A stretch of 64,000 nucleotides of DNA from Catenulispora acidiphila DSM 44928. Its GTDB lineage: Bacteria > Actinomycetota > Actinomycetes > Streptomycetales > Catenulisporaceae. Where the stretch lies: positions 7,978,229 through 8,042,228 of the forward strand of contig NC_013131.1 of the NCBI RefSeq assembly GCF_000024025.1. Direction: 5' to 3'. Under the pieces are notes generated by a model. That model did no database searches and was not told the DNA's origin. It saw only the letters and a program-made list of their open reading frames with translations. A program made the translations under genes and the position numbers. This document shows, one piece after another, positions 35,988 through 44,919 of the stretch; the first letter of the stretch is position 1; each line of letters opens with the position of its first letter.

Positions 35988-36273
35988 GTGAGTGCCGCGC
36001 CGCCCGGAATCATTTCCTTGACGGCCATGCGCAGCGACGGGACGGTAATTACCGCCACGATCCGGTTCGACCTGGTCGACAGAACGCTCACCGACCCCGC
36101 GGTCGTCATCGACGGCACCGGCCAGGCCGCCCTTCGCCTAAGGACCGCCGTCGGCGCCGCTGGCATCACGGTGCAGGCTGGCGACGACCCGACCGCTGCC
36201 GACCTGGCGTCCTGCGGCGCAGTGAAGTCGGCGACATCGCCGCCCGCGCCTTGCAGACCGACGAGTCGCCGTG
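35988..36273 (+). pseudogene. Small unknown gene, probable frameshift near its 3' end
   Basis: From a GTG at 35988 with AGGAGG directly upstream: MSAAPPGIISLTAMRSDGTV, then ITATIRFDLVDRTLTDPAVV and RLRTAVGAAGITVQAGDDPT. This is clean codon-biased coding for about 75 residues. After ASCGA the frame becomes Arg-rich nonsense to 36458, whereas the neighbouring frame gives SEVGDIAARALQTDESP and a stop that overlaps the next gene start (GTGA). I therefore infer a one-base shift near 36215. Family not recognised. Confidence 0.45.
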
Positions 36274-36438
36274 AGCGTGGTCCGCGTACAGACCGCAGCG
36301 GCCGGCCTCGACGCCGCGCTTGGTGCCGCGCCGGCACCTGGCAATCTGTCACTGGCGTGGGCCAACAGCGACGCCACCGTGAGCATCGGACCGGGCTGGA
36401 CCGCCAGACCGAGCGTCATCGATGGGCGCGGCGTCTAA
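36271..36438 (+). CDS. Small hypothetical protein coupled to the preceding gene
   Basis: 55 aa from a GTG at 36271 whose GTGA overlaps the proposed stop of the upstream gene. Reads MSVVRVQTAAAGLDAALGAA and then PGNLSLAWANSDATVSIGPG. No family recognised. Small size and position before transposase debris suggest that it is the remaining piece of a longer operon. Confidence 0.35.
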   Translation: MSVVRVQTAAAGLDAALGAAPAPGNLSLAWANSDATVSIGPGWTARPSVIDGRGV

Positions 36439-36499
36439 ACCGTCGCAAGATCGTCTAGGTCGATGAACCGACAGCGTGACAGCTCCCCCGGCTAATCAA

Positions 36500-36716
36500 G
36501 GCCGGCGCGTGGCCAACGTGCCCCGGGATCGTCATCTGGGACGATGCACGTACCCGCGGAATGGCCGGGATTATCGAATTCACCGCCGAACACGACGGGC
36601 TGACCCTGGTGGCATTGCCCAAATATACGCTGGAGATCAACCCGACCAGGGCATCTGGTCGCTGATCAAGCGGAGCCGGCTGCCTCGCCGAAACCGGCCT
36701 GGTCATCCATTCGCCC
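36500..36716 (+). pseudogene. C-terminal fragment of a second IS630-type transposase
   Basis: One frame reads IVIWDDARTRGMAGIIEFTA then LTLVALPKYTLEINPT. After a shift the next frame gives QGIWSLIKRS. IS630 transposases end with a D...(N)P..E.IWSxLK pattern of this kind. It is unrelated in detail to the element at 34.3 kb. The start and most of the catalytic domain are absent. Confidence 0.6.
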
Positions 36717-36823
36717 TGACCCGCGACGACATCACACATTCAAAGTCAGGAGCACCCTGAGACCCACGAACCTGCCAAATCTTGCAACGCTAGACCCGAT
36801 TGCTGTCAGCCGGAGTGCCGCGA

Positions 36824-39742
36824 TCAGCGCTCTGATTTTCGCAGTCGTACTTTCAGCGCGAGGACGGCCAAGATGACACAGAGGACGGAGAAAAGGCCGA
36901 GCATCGTCAATCCGACCAGCCAATGACCTTGCGTGTGAGCCCACATTCGGTCGGAATGCCCGCTCATCTGGGCCGCGGTGCCGGCGGGCGGCCGGGCGAG
37001 GCTGTTGAGGTTCGTACTCGAGGCGAGCGCCGCCATGCCCCAGCGCGAGGGGGCGATGTAGCCGATCCAGTTCGTCGGCCCTTTCAGGCCGATCGTCACC
37101 CCGTTGAGCGCCACTTGGATGAGGGCGACCCCTGTGGCCAGCCCGACGGCTTGCTCGAGCCGGGCCGCACGGGCCGAGACCAGCAGACCCACCGAGACCG
37201 CTGCGACGGCCATGGCGGCCAGGCCGATGAAGAGGTCCGCGGTTCCTCCCACCGCGACCGAAGACACCGGAGCCCCGCGCCACAGAACGAAGACAAGGGT
37301 CACCAACGCGGCCTGGACGGCGGCCATGAGCGAGAACACGAGCCACTTGGCGAGGATCACGCTCACGGGACGGCATCCCGTCCGGCACTCCCGCCTGATC
37401 ACCCCTACCTCGGAGACGATGTCGCTGTAGGTCAGGGCCTGGCCGGTCAGAACGCACACCGTCACCAGGAAGCTCAGTGCGGCGGTGGGTGAGCCTCCGC
37501 TTGCGGAATACGACCGGAGGCCCCCCTTCCCCGCGGCCAAGGCAGCCAAGACCGCCCCCGCGCCGGCGATGAGGAAAGGCGCGAGAAGCTGCAGCAACGC
37601 CTTGAAGCGCTCGGTGAGCCTTGCGTCTAGCTCTGTACGGCCCCGGGCAAGGAGGAGGGATGCTTGTCGATGGACGAGCACCGCGGTCTCGGCCCACAGG
37701 TTCCGGCCGCGAGGGAGCGCCGCGCGCTGCCCGGCGTCCCGGATCAGACGGCTGACCCCGGCGCCCAACCGGTCCAGCGCGGATCCCCTACCACGCGTCT
37801 CGGCGTTCCCACCTCCGAGAGGTCCGGATCCGGGCCCCCCGGCGCGGATGTGCCGATTCTGCTGCGCCATCGCGTGGCGGGCTTCGTCACGCGCCTCCTT
37901 CGCCGCAGGGCTGTCCGCGTAGGCACTCGCGGCCATGGCGAGGTCCCCGGTTCGCAGCCAGTTCATCAGGCCGCTGTAACCCTCTTCTTCGAACCCGAGC
38001 GTTCCCAGCACGTCCGCCGGAGGCCCGAAGAACACGACCCGCCCTTCAGGCCCGACCACCAGGACGTTGTCCGCGGCGTCAAGATGCTCGACGGCGTGAG
38101 TCGTCACCGCGACGGTGCAGCCGGTTCCTGCCACATCCGCCAGGATCTCCATGACCTCGCCGTCCAGACCGGTGTCCAGGCCCGATGTCGGCTCGTCGAG
38201 CATGATGAGGCGGGGATGCTTGATCAGCTCGAGCGCGATCGACAGCCGCTTCCTCTCCCCGCCTGAGAGCGTCTGGATACGTTTGTGCTGTCTTTCCTCC
38301 AAGTGCAAGCGCTCACAGATGCCGAGGACACGGCCGGCGCGGCTGGCCCGCGCGCCGGGAGAGGAGTTCCGGAGCCGATCAGCGAAGGTCAGCGCCTGGT
38401 CGACCGTGAGTGCCGGATGGAAGTCCTCGCTTTGCGGCACGAATCCCATCAAGTGGCGGATCTCCTCGGTCCGCCCGATGACCGGCCGGTCGTCGAAGAC
38501 GATGGATCCCTTGGCCGTCTCGCCGAGCTCGCCGAGAATCGCGCTGAACAACGAAGTCTTGCCCGCGCCGGAGGGACCGATGACAGCGGTGACCGTCCCG
38601 CCCGGTTGAGCGAAGGAGACGTTCGTGAGCAGGCTCTTGCCGTCACGGCGCACATGGTTCAGGTCGCCGACGACCAGGCGCCCCTTGTCGGTGACGCGCT
38701 CCACGCGCCCGTCGGGCAGCAGCTGCAGGCTGGTGCCGGCCAGGCCGATCGTGGCGCCGGGCCGCAACGGCAGCGTGCGGGAGGTGACCGCGCGCCCCTC
38801 CACGTACGGACCGATGTCGGCCTTCTCCAGCACGTGCAGCACGTAGCCGGCGTCGCCCTGCCAGTGAAGGGCGAAGAAGCGTCCGGGGACGGCCGGGTCC
38901 GCGAGCAGGCCGGGGCCCGACGCCGCCGAACCGAAGGTCAGTGCGCTTCCCGGCAGCGCCGCGAGATCCATGACCGCCACGTCGCGCAGAGCGCCCGGTC
39001 GCCGCGAAGCCGTTCTCGCACCGGCCACCGGCCTCCGGACGGCACGGCTCGGCGCCGGCGATGCCGGCGGGAGCCAGCCGGGCAGATCCGGCGGCACAGC
39101 GTCGATGACTACACTCGCCCAGCCTGTTTCCGGGTGGTATCGCAGCAGCGTGCGGCGGTAGGCGGACAGTCGCTGCGAGCAGTGTTCTCGCAACCGGGTC
39201 ACGCGGGCCCGGGCCACCGCCGCGCGCCGCGCGAGATCGTCCTCGAGCCGGGCGCGGTGCGCCTCCAACGCCTCGGCCTCAGCGACCACGGCCGCTATCG
39301 CCGCCTGGGCCTGCCGGTTCCGCCACGCCTGCTCGGCCCGCCGCCGGCCCTTGACGACCCGCGGGTCCGTCACCCACTCGCCGGCGCGCCGGCCGAGCCG
39401 GCCGGCATCCTCCAGCACATTCCGCTGCTGCTCGGCCCGTACGGTCGTGACCCGCTCGCGAGTCTGCCGGATCCTGATGGAGGTCGAGGCCAACTCCTCG
39501 GCCACGCGTGCCCGGTCGCGCTCGTACCACAGGTATTCGTGCTCGTACGCGTCACGGGTCCGCTCGGCGAGGTAGTCCCGGGTCGGGGTCGACCGCTCCA
39601 CCAGTTCCGGATCCGGGAGCGGCGCCCGCCCGTCCCGCCGACCGTGGTACCAGTCGGCGAAACGGGCGAACGGACCGTAGTAGACCGCTCCGACCGGCGT
39701 GTACGGCCGAGTCGCGCGGCTGCGGAGACGCCAGTGGACCAT
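36824..39742 (-). CDS. Large ABC exporter fusion: coiled coil, FHA-like domain, ABCG-type ATPase and permease
   Basis: 972 aa from the ATG at 39742, overlapping the OmpA-lipoprotein stop (TGATG). Residues 12-45 contain a short module (PVGAVYYGPFARFADWYHGR) also found in the 241-aa protein of this operon. Residues about 55-230 form a charged coiled coil. An FHA-like segment (around 275-345; YVEGRAVTSRTLPLRPGATI) follows. The ATPase has Walker A GPSGAGKTS (389-397), signature LSGGE (492-496) and Walker B with D-loop RLIMLDEPTSGLD. The C-terminal about 300 residues hold 6 membrane helices of the ABC-2 type. The order ATPase-permease matches ABCG/white-type half transporters and FHA-ABC proteins such as mycobacterial Rv1747. 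The FHA-like part suggests recognition of a phosphorylated partner, perhaps linked to the nearby kinase-like gene. Confidence 0.85.
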   Translation of the reverse strand: MVHWRLRSRATRPYTPVGAVYYGPFARFADWYHGRRDGRAPLPDPELVERSTPTRDYLAERTRDAYEHEYLWYERDRARVAEELASTSIRIRQTRERVTTVRAEQQRNVLEDAGRLGRRAGEWVTDPRVVKGRRRAEQAWRNRQAQAAIAAVVAEAEALEAHRARLEDDLARRAAVARARVTRLREHCSQRLSAYRRTLLRYHPETGWASVVIDAVPPDLPGWLPPASPAPSRAVRRPVAGARTASRRPGALRDVAVMDLAALPGSALTFGSAASGPGLLADPAVPGRFFALHWQGDAGYVLHVLEKADIGPYVEGRAVTSRTLPLRPGATIGLAGTSLQLLPDGRVERVTDKGRLVVGDLNHVRRDGKSLLTNVSFAQPGGTVTAVIGPSGAGKTSLFSAILGELGETAKGSIVFDDRPVIGRTEEIRHLMGFVPQSEDFHPALTVDQALTFADRLRNSSPGARASRAGRVLGICERLHLEERQHKRIQTLSGGERKRLSIALELIKHPRLIMLDEPTSGLDTGLDGEVMEILADVAGTGCTVAVTTHAVEHLDAADNVLVVGPEGRVVFFGPPADVLGTLGFEEEGYSGLMNWLRTGDLAMAASAYADSPAAKEARDEARHAMAQQNRHIRAGGPGSGPLGGGNAETRGRGSALDRLGAGVSRLIRDAGQRAALPRGRNLWAETAVLVHRQASLLLARGRTELDARLTERFKALLQLLAPFLIAGAGAVLAALAAGKGGLRSYSASGGSPTAALSFLVTVCVLTGQALTYSDIVSEVGVIRRECRTGCRPVSVILAKWLVFSLMAAVQAALVTLVFVLWRGAPVSSVAVGGTADLFIGLAAMAVAAVSVGLLVSARAARLEQAVGLATGVALIQVALNGVTIGLKGPTNWIGYIAPSRWGMAALASSTNLNSLARPPAGTAAQMSGHSDRMWAHTQGHWLVGLTMLGLFSVLCVILAVLALKVRLRKSER

Positions 39743-41004
39743 CAGGAGGCCGAGCCGCCGCAGTGGCCCACGAGCACGACCGACCGGTTCTGCTCGGCGA
39801 GCACCGGGTTCAGGCCGTTCTTGGTGACGTCGTCGACGTGCGTCGACCAGTGGGTCCCGACGCCCTCGGGCTTCAGGTTGGCGCGCGGGATACCGAGCGT
39901 CACCAGTTCGTCGACGACGGCCTGGGCCCGTTCGGCCGACAGCTTCAGCCGACCGGCTTCGTCTCCCCACGTCGCGGTGGTCCCGACGACCTCTATGGTG
40001 GCGCCGGGAAGATACGGTTTGACCGTCGCCGCATAGTTCGCGAGCGTGGTGTGCGCTGCCGCGGGGTCGCGGAACTGCGTCGTGTCCGGTTCGAAACCGA
40101 CGGTCCCGCTGTCCGCGAAGACGGTCGTGCCGCAGAATGGCCCGGGCTTCGGCGGGGCGGGCAACGGGACGAGACCGACGGCTGGGTAACCCGCCGTCGA
40201 GCTGTCCGCCAGGCTCGCGTCCGGCTCGAAGGAGACGTCGCACGCGCCGGCCTTCACCAGAAGCGTCTGCCAGATGTGTTTCAGGTTCGTGATCAGCGGT
40301 TGACCGATGTCCGGCTGAGGGGTCACCGTCTGGCCGACGCCGACGAAGACCACTCGTATCCCGTGCAGATCGGGCAGCTCACCGCTGTTCGACAAGGACG
40401 TCGCGATCTCTGCGGGAGTGGCTTCCAGCAACCCCGGGGTCCGGAAGTCCAGCGGCGCGGACGTCTGGAGTCCGGAGTCGGCCACGATCAGGGTTCCCCG
40501 GTGCTTCATCTGATCGGTCGTCTTGCGGATCGCCATCAGGTCGTCGGCCTGCGGCTGCGAGGGTTTCAAGGACGACGCGACCGTGTTCACGTAGGACACG
40601 TACTGGTCACGCTCCGTTTTGATCCCGATGCTGCCCTTCGCGGTCGTGGCGAAGGGTTCGTCGTACGCCAGATGGGGAACCCCGTCGAGTTCGGTGACCA
40701 CCACGGGCGCCGCCGGCTTGGCCTTCGCCGCCGCGGTGATCAGCGCGGTGACCTGATCGGCGAAGTCACCGGGGAGCACCGGTTTCGGGCTGTTGGCACG
40801 CAGCCCGAGGACCAAACCCACCGGGGCGCCGCTCTCCGCGGCCCCACACGCGCTCGACGGCTGGGAAGCCTGCGCGACGGAGTGCTTCTTCGACCCGCCC
40901 CCGCACCCGGCGCACAGCACCGCCGCCGCCATGCACAGGGCCATGGCGCGCGGGAACATCGGGGACCGGCGGTCCCGGACAGACTCGGAGACGATTTCAT
41001 TCAT
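39742..41004 (-). CDS. Lipoprotein with OmpA-like C-terminal domain
   Basis: 420 aa from the ATG at 41004; its ATGAATGA overlaps the end of the 4-TM gene. A signal sequence (FPRAMALCMAAAVLCAGC, Cys 34) suggests lipidation. The middle 250 residues are unassigned but well ordered (GLVLGLRANSPKPVLPGDFA, GTLIVADSGLQTS, IRVVFVGVGQT). The C-terminal about 110 residues are OmpA-like: FEPDTTQFRD, ATIEVVGTTATWGDEAGRLK, LSAERAQAVVDELVTLGI and EQNRSVVLVG, the peptidoglycan-binding fold. It should sit outside the membrane, attached to lipid and wall, as the extracytoplasmic part of this operon's complex. Confidence 0.82.
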   Translation of the reverse strand: MNEIVSESVRDRRSPMFPRAMALCMAAAVLCAGCGGGSKKHSVAQASQPSSACGAAESGAPVGLVLGLRANSPKPVLPGDFADQVTALITAAAKAKPAAPVVVTELDGVPHLAYDEPFATTAKGSIGIKTERDQYVSYVNTVASSLKPSQPQADDLMAIRKTTDQMKHRGTLIVADSGLQTSAPLDFRTPGLLEATPAEIATSLSNSGELPDLHGIRVVFVGVGQTVTPQPDIGQPLITNLKHIWQTLLVKAGACDVSFEPDASLADSSTAGYPAVGLVPLPAPPKPGPFCGTTVFADSGTVGFEPDTTQFRDPAAAHTTLANYAATVKPYLPGATIEVVGTTATWGDEAGRLKLSAERAQAVVDELVTLGIPRANLKPEGVGTHWSTHVDDVTKNGLNPVLAEQNRSVVLVGHCGGSAS

Positions 41005-41899
41005 GGTCTGGATCGTCCTTAAAGGGAGAATCGAAGTCGTCGGATCCGGAGCCACGAGACTTGGCCTTGTCCGAGACGGCGGACGGGGGCGGGAACAGGC
41101 CGTCGGTGGCGGCCGGATCCTGGAGCCGGACGGCGATGCACTGCCGCACGAGCTCTTCGAGTTCGGCGGCGAACGCCTTCAGAGCGGTGCCCTGGGCCTT
41201 GTACCGCGTCTTGTCGTGCTCTTCGCGCCCGATCGCGCGGTCCAGGGCGCCGACGGCGAGGGCATGCGCGGAGTTGTTGCGGTGGCTCCGCCACTGTGCC
41301 TTGATCAACCGGCTGCGGGCTCTGCGATAGTCGGTACGGGCTGCGTCATGCTCGACGTACGCGGTGACGATAGTGAGGGCGCCGGTGGCGAGGTACAGCG
41401 CCAGGAACAGCAGGGCGACCACCAGCGGGCTCGCCCCGCCGCTGTGATCGGCGGCCGGTGCCGCCTGCCCCAGGACGCTACCGCCGTTGGATGCCGTCGC
41501 GGGCTTGCGCCAGCGGATCACGAAAGCCATGACGCCGAGGCCGGCCCAACAGAGGATGACACAAGCCGCGATCACACCCCGTCCCCTGCCGATGTTGTCC
41601 GACCGGTCGCGCAGCGCGACCCCGCCCTGGTGTGCCAGAGCCAGGGCGATGCCGATAATTCCCGACACCAAAGACCGCACCTGCCAGTCGCCGAGATCCC
41701 TCATCTGGGTCCCGATCGCCTGCTCGAAGGCGATGTAGTCGGCGATCGCCCCCAGGAGGAGAATGATCACGACGGCCGTCACGCCTCTGCGGTCCACCGC
41801 CAGCCGGGGCGGCTTGTGGAACGTCATGACCGCGGCGGTATCGTGCCGTCCCCACAGCGACTCGGTTGCCAGCCGCAACCGCTGTGTGAAGGTCGCCAT
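40997..41899 (-). CDS. Four-helix membrane protein with coiled-coil tail
   Basis: 300 aa from the ATG at 41899, overlapping the previous stop (TGATG). Hydrophobic helices lie near residues 41-57 (TAVVIILLLGAIADYIA), 77-90, 109-128 (VIAACVILCWAGLGVMAFVI) and 155-175 (PLVVALLFLALYLATGALTI). A cytosolic helical tail follows (RTDYRRARSRLIKAQWRSH, KAFAAELEELVRQCIAVRL) with an acidic end (SDDFDSPFKDDPD). No known family. It is sandwiched by overlaps between the coiled-coil and OmpA-lipoprotein genes, so it probably forms the membrane core of one complex. Confidence 0.7.
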   Translation of the reverse strand: MATFTQRLRLATESLWGRHDTAAVMTFHKPPRLAVDRRGVTAVVIILLLGAIADYIAFEQAIGTQMRDLGDWQVRSLVSGIIGIALALAHQGGVALRDRSDNIGRGRGVIAACVILCWAGLGVMAFVIRWRKPATASNGGSVLGQAAPAADHSGGASPLVVALLFLALYLATGALTIVTAYVEHDAARTDYRRARSRLIKAQWRSHRNNSAHALAVGALDRAIGREEHDKTRYKAQGTALKAFAAELEELVRQCIAVRLQDPAATDGLFPPPSAVSDKAKSRGSGSDDFDSPFKDDPDHE

Positions 41900-42318
41900 C
41901 ACAGTCCCCCTGCTTCCCGAGCGCGCCGCCGGGCGGGAGCCAGGCTTCGGATCCGCTGACGTGCCTCCTCCAGGGCCGTCGTGGCGTCCTCGATCTCCGA
42001 GGCGTCGGTGCGCAGCGCCATGACGAGCGGTTCGACTCGAGCCCGCGCGCGGTCGACCTCCAGTTCGGCGGTCTCCCGCCGGCCCTCGTAGTCGCGCTCC
42101 GCGGCCGACAGCCAGCCGCACAGCCAGGCCTTGACGGTCCCGTCCAGGACGTGGCCGGTGCCGAAGTCAACCCCGCTGCCGAGCTGGTCCACGCGGCGCC
42201 TCACTTCGCGGTCGTAGTACTCCGTGAAGGACGCGGACAGGACCCGAGCCGGATCGGCCCACTCCGGTATTGCGTCTAGGCCGGGGATCCGGCCCGGCCA
42301 CCGTCGATTGACGATCAT
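41899..42318 (-). CDS. Small coiled-coil protein of the same operon
   Basis: 139 aa from the ATG at 42318, overlapping the 241-aa gene by ATGA. It has a globular N-terminus (PEWADPARVLSASFTEYYDR, HVLDGTVKAWLCGWLSAAER) and a long helix (TAELEVDRARARVEPLVMAL, IEDATTALEEARQRIRSLAP). No family recognised. The continuous one- to eight-base overlaps across five genes (43040 to 36824) argue for stoichiometric assembly. Confidence 0.7.
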   Translation of the reverse strand: MIVNRRWPGRIPGLDAIPEWADPARVLSASFTEYYDREVRRRVDQLGSGVDFGTGHVLDGTVKAWLCGWLSAAERDYEGRRETAELEVDRARARVEPLVMALRTDASEIEDATTALEEARQRIRSLAPARRRAREAGGL

Positions 42319-43040
42319 TTCGTACTCCCCTCAGGGTTCTGATGACGGCGAGCCAGCTCGTCAAGGACCTCCGGCCCGTTGCGGTGCGACCGGATCAGAC
42401 TTCGCATGTAGGACACACTCCGCCGGTCGCCATGCCGGTCGATCAGCCGCTTGCGGGTTTCCAGCACGTTCTGCTCCAGGTCGACCCCGGCCTGGAACCG
42501 TTCAAGATCCGCCCGGGCCGCGGCAGCCTCCTCGGCTGCCTTCTGGTACTCGGACTCGGCGCGGCGGCGCCTGGCCGCGTGCTCGGCCGTCCGGCGGCTG
42601 GCGACGACCGCCTCGCTGGTCCTCGCCTCGCTGGTCCCCACCTCCCCGGACCGGCGGCTCCGCAGCGCGGCGGCCGGCAGCTCGACCTCGATGGCGTTGA
42701 ATTCCTGAAGCTTGGCGTCGCGCCGCTCCTCGGCTTCCTTCACTTGCAGCCTCAAGCTGTCCAGACCTCTCTTGTGCCCGCGCTGGGCGCGCCACTTAGC
42801 GAACTTCAGGTCCTCGCGCCCTTTCTGGACCTCGCCGCGCGCACGCAGCAGGCGCTCCGACGGGGTGTGCGCCGGGCCGCCCTCCCGGGCGTCGCGGATG
42901 TCGGGCAGGCCGCCCTCGGCGTCACGGCGTCCGTTGAGCCAGTCGGAGAGCCGGGCGAGCACCCCGTACAGCACGGGGGCGGCGGGCCTGGCCGTCCAGC
43001 GCCGGTATTGCGGATGTTCCTCTTGCTGGTCCCCGGCCAT
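42315..43040 (-). CDS. Coiled-coil scaffold protein sharing an N-terminal module with the ABC fusion
   Basis: 241 aa from the ATG at 43040 with GGGGAGG upstream; first gene of the five-gene operon. Residues 20-45 read APVLYGVLARLSDWLNGRRD and then GGLPD, clearly related to PVGAVYYGPFARFADWYHGR...PLPD in the ABC protein. A long charged coiled coil follows (ERLLRARGEVQKGREDLKFA, LQVKEAEERRDAKLQEFNAI, RRRAESEYQKAAEEAAAARA). No catalytic motif. The shared module could be a docking site that places both proteins on a common partner. Confidence 0.7.
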   Translation of the reverse strand: MAGDQQEEHPQYRRWTARPAAPVLYGVLARLSDWLNGRRDAEGGLPDIRDAREGGPAHTPSERLLRARGEVQKGREDLKFAKWRAQRGHKRGLDSLRLQVKEAEERRDAKLQEFNAIEVELPAAALRSRRSGEVGTSEARTSEAVVASRRTAEHAARRRRAESEYQKAAEEAAAARADLERFQAGVDLEQNVLETRKRLIDRHGDRRSVSYMRSLIRSHRNGPEVLDELARRHQNPEGSTK

Positions 43041-43092
43041 CGGCGATCCTCCCCGGGCGTGTAATTCCTGTGAATGAATCAGCGCCAAGGGT

Positions 43093-43171
43093 CTGACGGA
43101 CCGCTCGCAACTCACCCGGATCCACATGTCCCGCCGCCCCGAAGTCGCATCTTCTGGAATTCGTCCGTCAG
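43093..43171. promoter_or_regulatory. Divergent copies of the cluster-wide GTCCGTCAG element
   Basis: GGTCCGTCAG on the minus strand (43102-43093) lies about 53 nt before the start at 43040, and GTCCGTCAG on the plus strand (43163-43171) about 150 nt before the start at 43321. Each is followed by CTGATTC at 10 and 14 nt. The same octamer recurs before the units starting at 49597, 51330, 53945 and 59512, suggesting a shared promoter or operator. Confidence 0.5.
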
Positions 43172-43320
43172 AGACCTTCAGGCCGCTGATTCGCACCCGG
43201 CGCGGCTGTCGGCGGCACAGAATCCCGCACGGGGAATCCCTATTCGGCGCCGTAGCCGCCGGAGCGGACAGCGGCGCCGGAATCCCGCGTACGTCGAGAG
43301 CACCCAGCAGGAGGGGCACA

Positions 43321-44919
43321 GTGCCACAGGTATGGGAATCGACCGCGAGACCGGTCGCGGTGGTCGGGCAGATCGCCGCGGTGACCGGTCTGACCGACGC
43401 CGGCATGGCGGCCGTCGACGCGCTGCTCGGGTATGTGCGCGACGGGACCGCCGGCGCGGACACCGGCATGAGGCTCGGCGCGATCTTCGGCGTGGTGATC
43501 GGGCTGTTCATCGCCGCCATGCGGATGCGCGCCGGGGTCATGGACGCCCCGCGCCGGGTGCCCCGGGTCGGCGACTTCGTCGGCGGGTGGCAGGTGCTCG
43601 GCATGACCGCGCGCGGCGGATACCGGTTCGAGGTGCGCGACGCCCTCGGCCGGCACGGCACGCTGCGGCTGATCGACCAGCGCAGCGATTTCGGCGCCGG
43701 CGTCGCCATCCAGCGGCTTCAATACGAGGCGAGCGTCCTGAAGTCGATCGACTCCGAGTATGTGGGGAAGGTTCTGGCCGACGGACGCATACGGAACCTG
43801 TATTACCTGGTCACCGAGTACTTCGCGGGCACGACCCTCCTCCGGCGGGTCGCACCGCATGGAGAAGGAGTCCTGCCGTTGCGGGATTACGAGCTCTTCC
43901 AGGCCGCTCGGGGAACCGTCGCTGCGCTCGCGGAGATCCACGGTCGGCACGCTGTTCACGAAGCCGTCTGTCCGGAGACCGTCATTCTCCGCGACCACGG
44001 GATCGGCGGGATCGCCGAACTGGGGCATCGCACGCCGTTCGAGCTGCGGAACGGAAGCACGGTGGACTCCAAGGGCTATGCCGCGCCGGAAGGCTGCGGA
44101 TCCGCAGCCGCCGACATCTACGGGTGGGCCGCGAGCATGGTCTTCGCAGCGACCGGGCGGCATCCGATGCCCGCCGTCGCCGGCGGACCCGGGGCACCGG
44201 ATCTGTCGGAATGTCCGGAGTGGATCCGTCCGCTTCTGGCCGAGGCGTTGGACGGCGACCCGGACCGCCGGCCGGAGGCCGACGCCCTGGCGACCCGGCT
44301 CGATGCCATCGGCGAGCGTCTAAAGATGTCGCTGAAGATTCCAGAACCGGCTCACCCGGCACGTTCGGACATGATCCTGCCGCGGTGGCTGGCCGGCACG
44401 CTCGTTCTGGCGCTGGCCGATCTCCTCATCACCGCGGCCACACTGCCGACTCCGGCTCGGCCTGTCACGGTACCCCCACCGGCCGCCTCGACCTCGGCGG
44501 CACCCACGACCGCCACGACAGCGTCCGCCACGCCCACGCTCCAACCCGCGACGCCCACGCCGACGCCGACGCCGACGCCGTCGCCCATCCCGACGCCCAC
44601 ACCGACGCAGCCCACGACGACTGCTCCGGTCGCAGAGTTGACGACGTCCCTCGGACCTGATCGGTGGCCGACCGATGCCCAGGACGGGTCACCCGCGATG
44701 TATGCGTATTTCGGCGCCTCGTTCTATTGGCCGCAGTGGACATCGTGTGACGATCGCGTCTGCATCACAAGTGATGGCGGCCCTAAGGTCGATGTTTACA
44801 CTGTGCACCCGATCAAGCAGATCGCGAAATTCAGTTCCCAGGTATCGAGTCCGTATCAGCAGTTGCTCGCTCAGGGGTTCAAGCCCGCTGAGGCGAAGGA
44901 TTTGCTGAAGATGGATTAG
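43321..44919 (+). CDS. Membrane pseudokinase with extracytoplasmic domain
   Basis: 532 aa from the GTG at 43321, preceded by AGGAGGGG. A membrane helix lies near residues 52-67 (LGAIFGVVIGLFIAAM), then a protein-kinase-like domain (about 85-330). Kinase landmarks are degenerate: the VAIK lysine position reads TLRLID, the HRD loop is VHEAVCPETVIL, and DFG is AELGH. The activation-segment GYAAPEG and the alpha-F DIYGWA are kept. It is therefore likely catalytically dead but folded, like other pseudokinases that act as scaffolds. A second helix (WLAGTLVLALADLLITAATL) and a Pro/Thr linker (TPTPTPTPTPSPIPTPTPT) lead to a small C-terminal domain with two Cys (WTSCDDRVCITSD). It is divergent from the ABC operon and convergent with the CHAT-like gene. 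Confidence 0.82.
   Translation: MPQVWESTARPVAVVGQIAAVTGLTDAGMAAVDALLGYVRDGTAGADTGMRLGAIFGVVIGLFIAAMRMRAGVMDAPRRVPRVGDFVGGWQVLGMTARGGYRFEVRDALGRHGTLRLIDQRSDFGAGVAIQRLQYEASVLKSIDSEYVGKVLADGRIRNLYYLVTEYFAGTTLLRRVAPHGEGVLPLRDYELFQAARGTVAALAEIHGRHAVHEAVCPETVILRDHGIGGIAELGHRTPFELRNGSTVDSKGYAAPEGCGSAAADIYGWAASMVFAATGRHPMPAVAGGPGAPDLSECPEWIRPLLAEALDGDPDRRPEADALATRLDAIGERLKMSLKIPEPAHPARSDMILPRWLAGTLVLALADLLITAATLPTPARPVTVPPPAASTSAAPTTATTASATPTLQPATPTPTPTPTPSPIPTPTPTQPTTTAPVAELTTSLGPDRWPTDAQDGSPAMYAYFGASFYWPQWTSCDDRVCITSDGGPKVDVYTVHPIKQIAKFSSQVSSPYQQLLAQGFKPAEAKDLLKMD

Noticed and set aside
38285-40036. 583-codon plus-strand frame opposite the ABC fusion
   Set aside because: No recognisable domain; the opposite strand carries Walker A, LSGGE and membrane helices.
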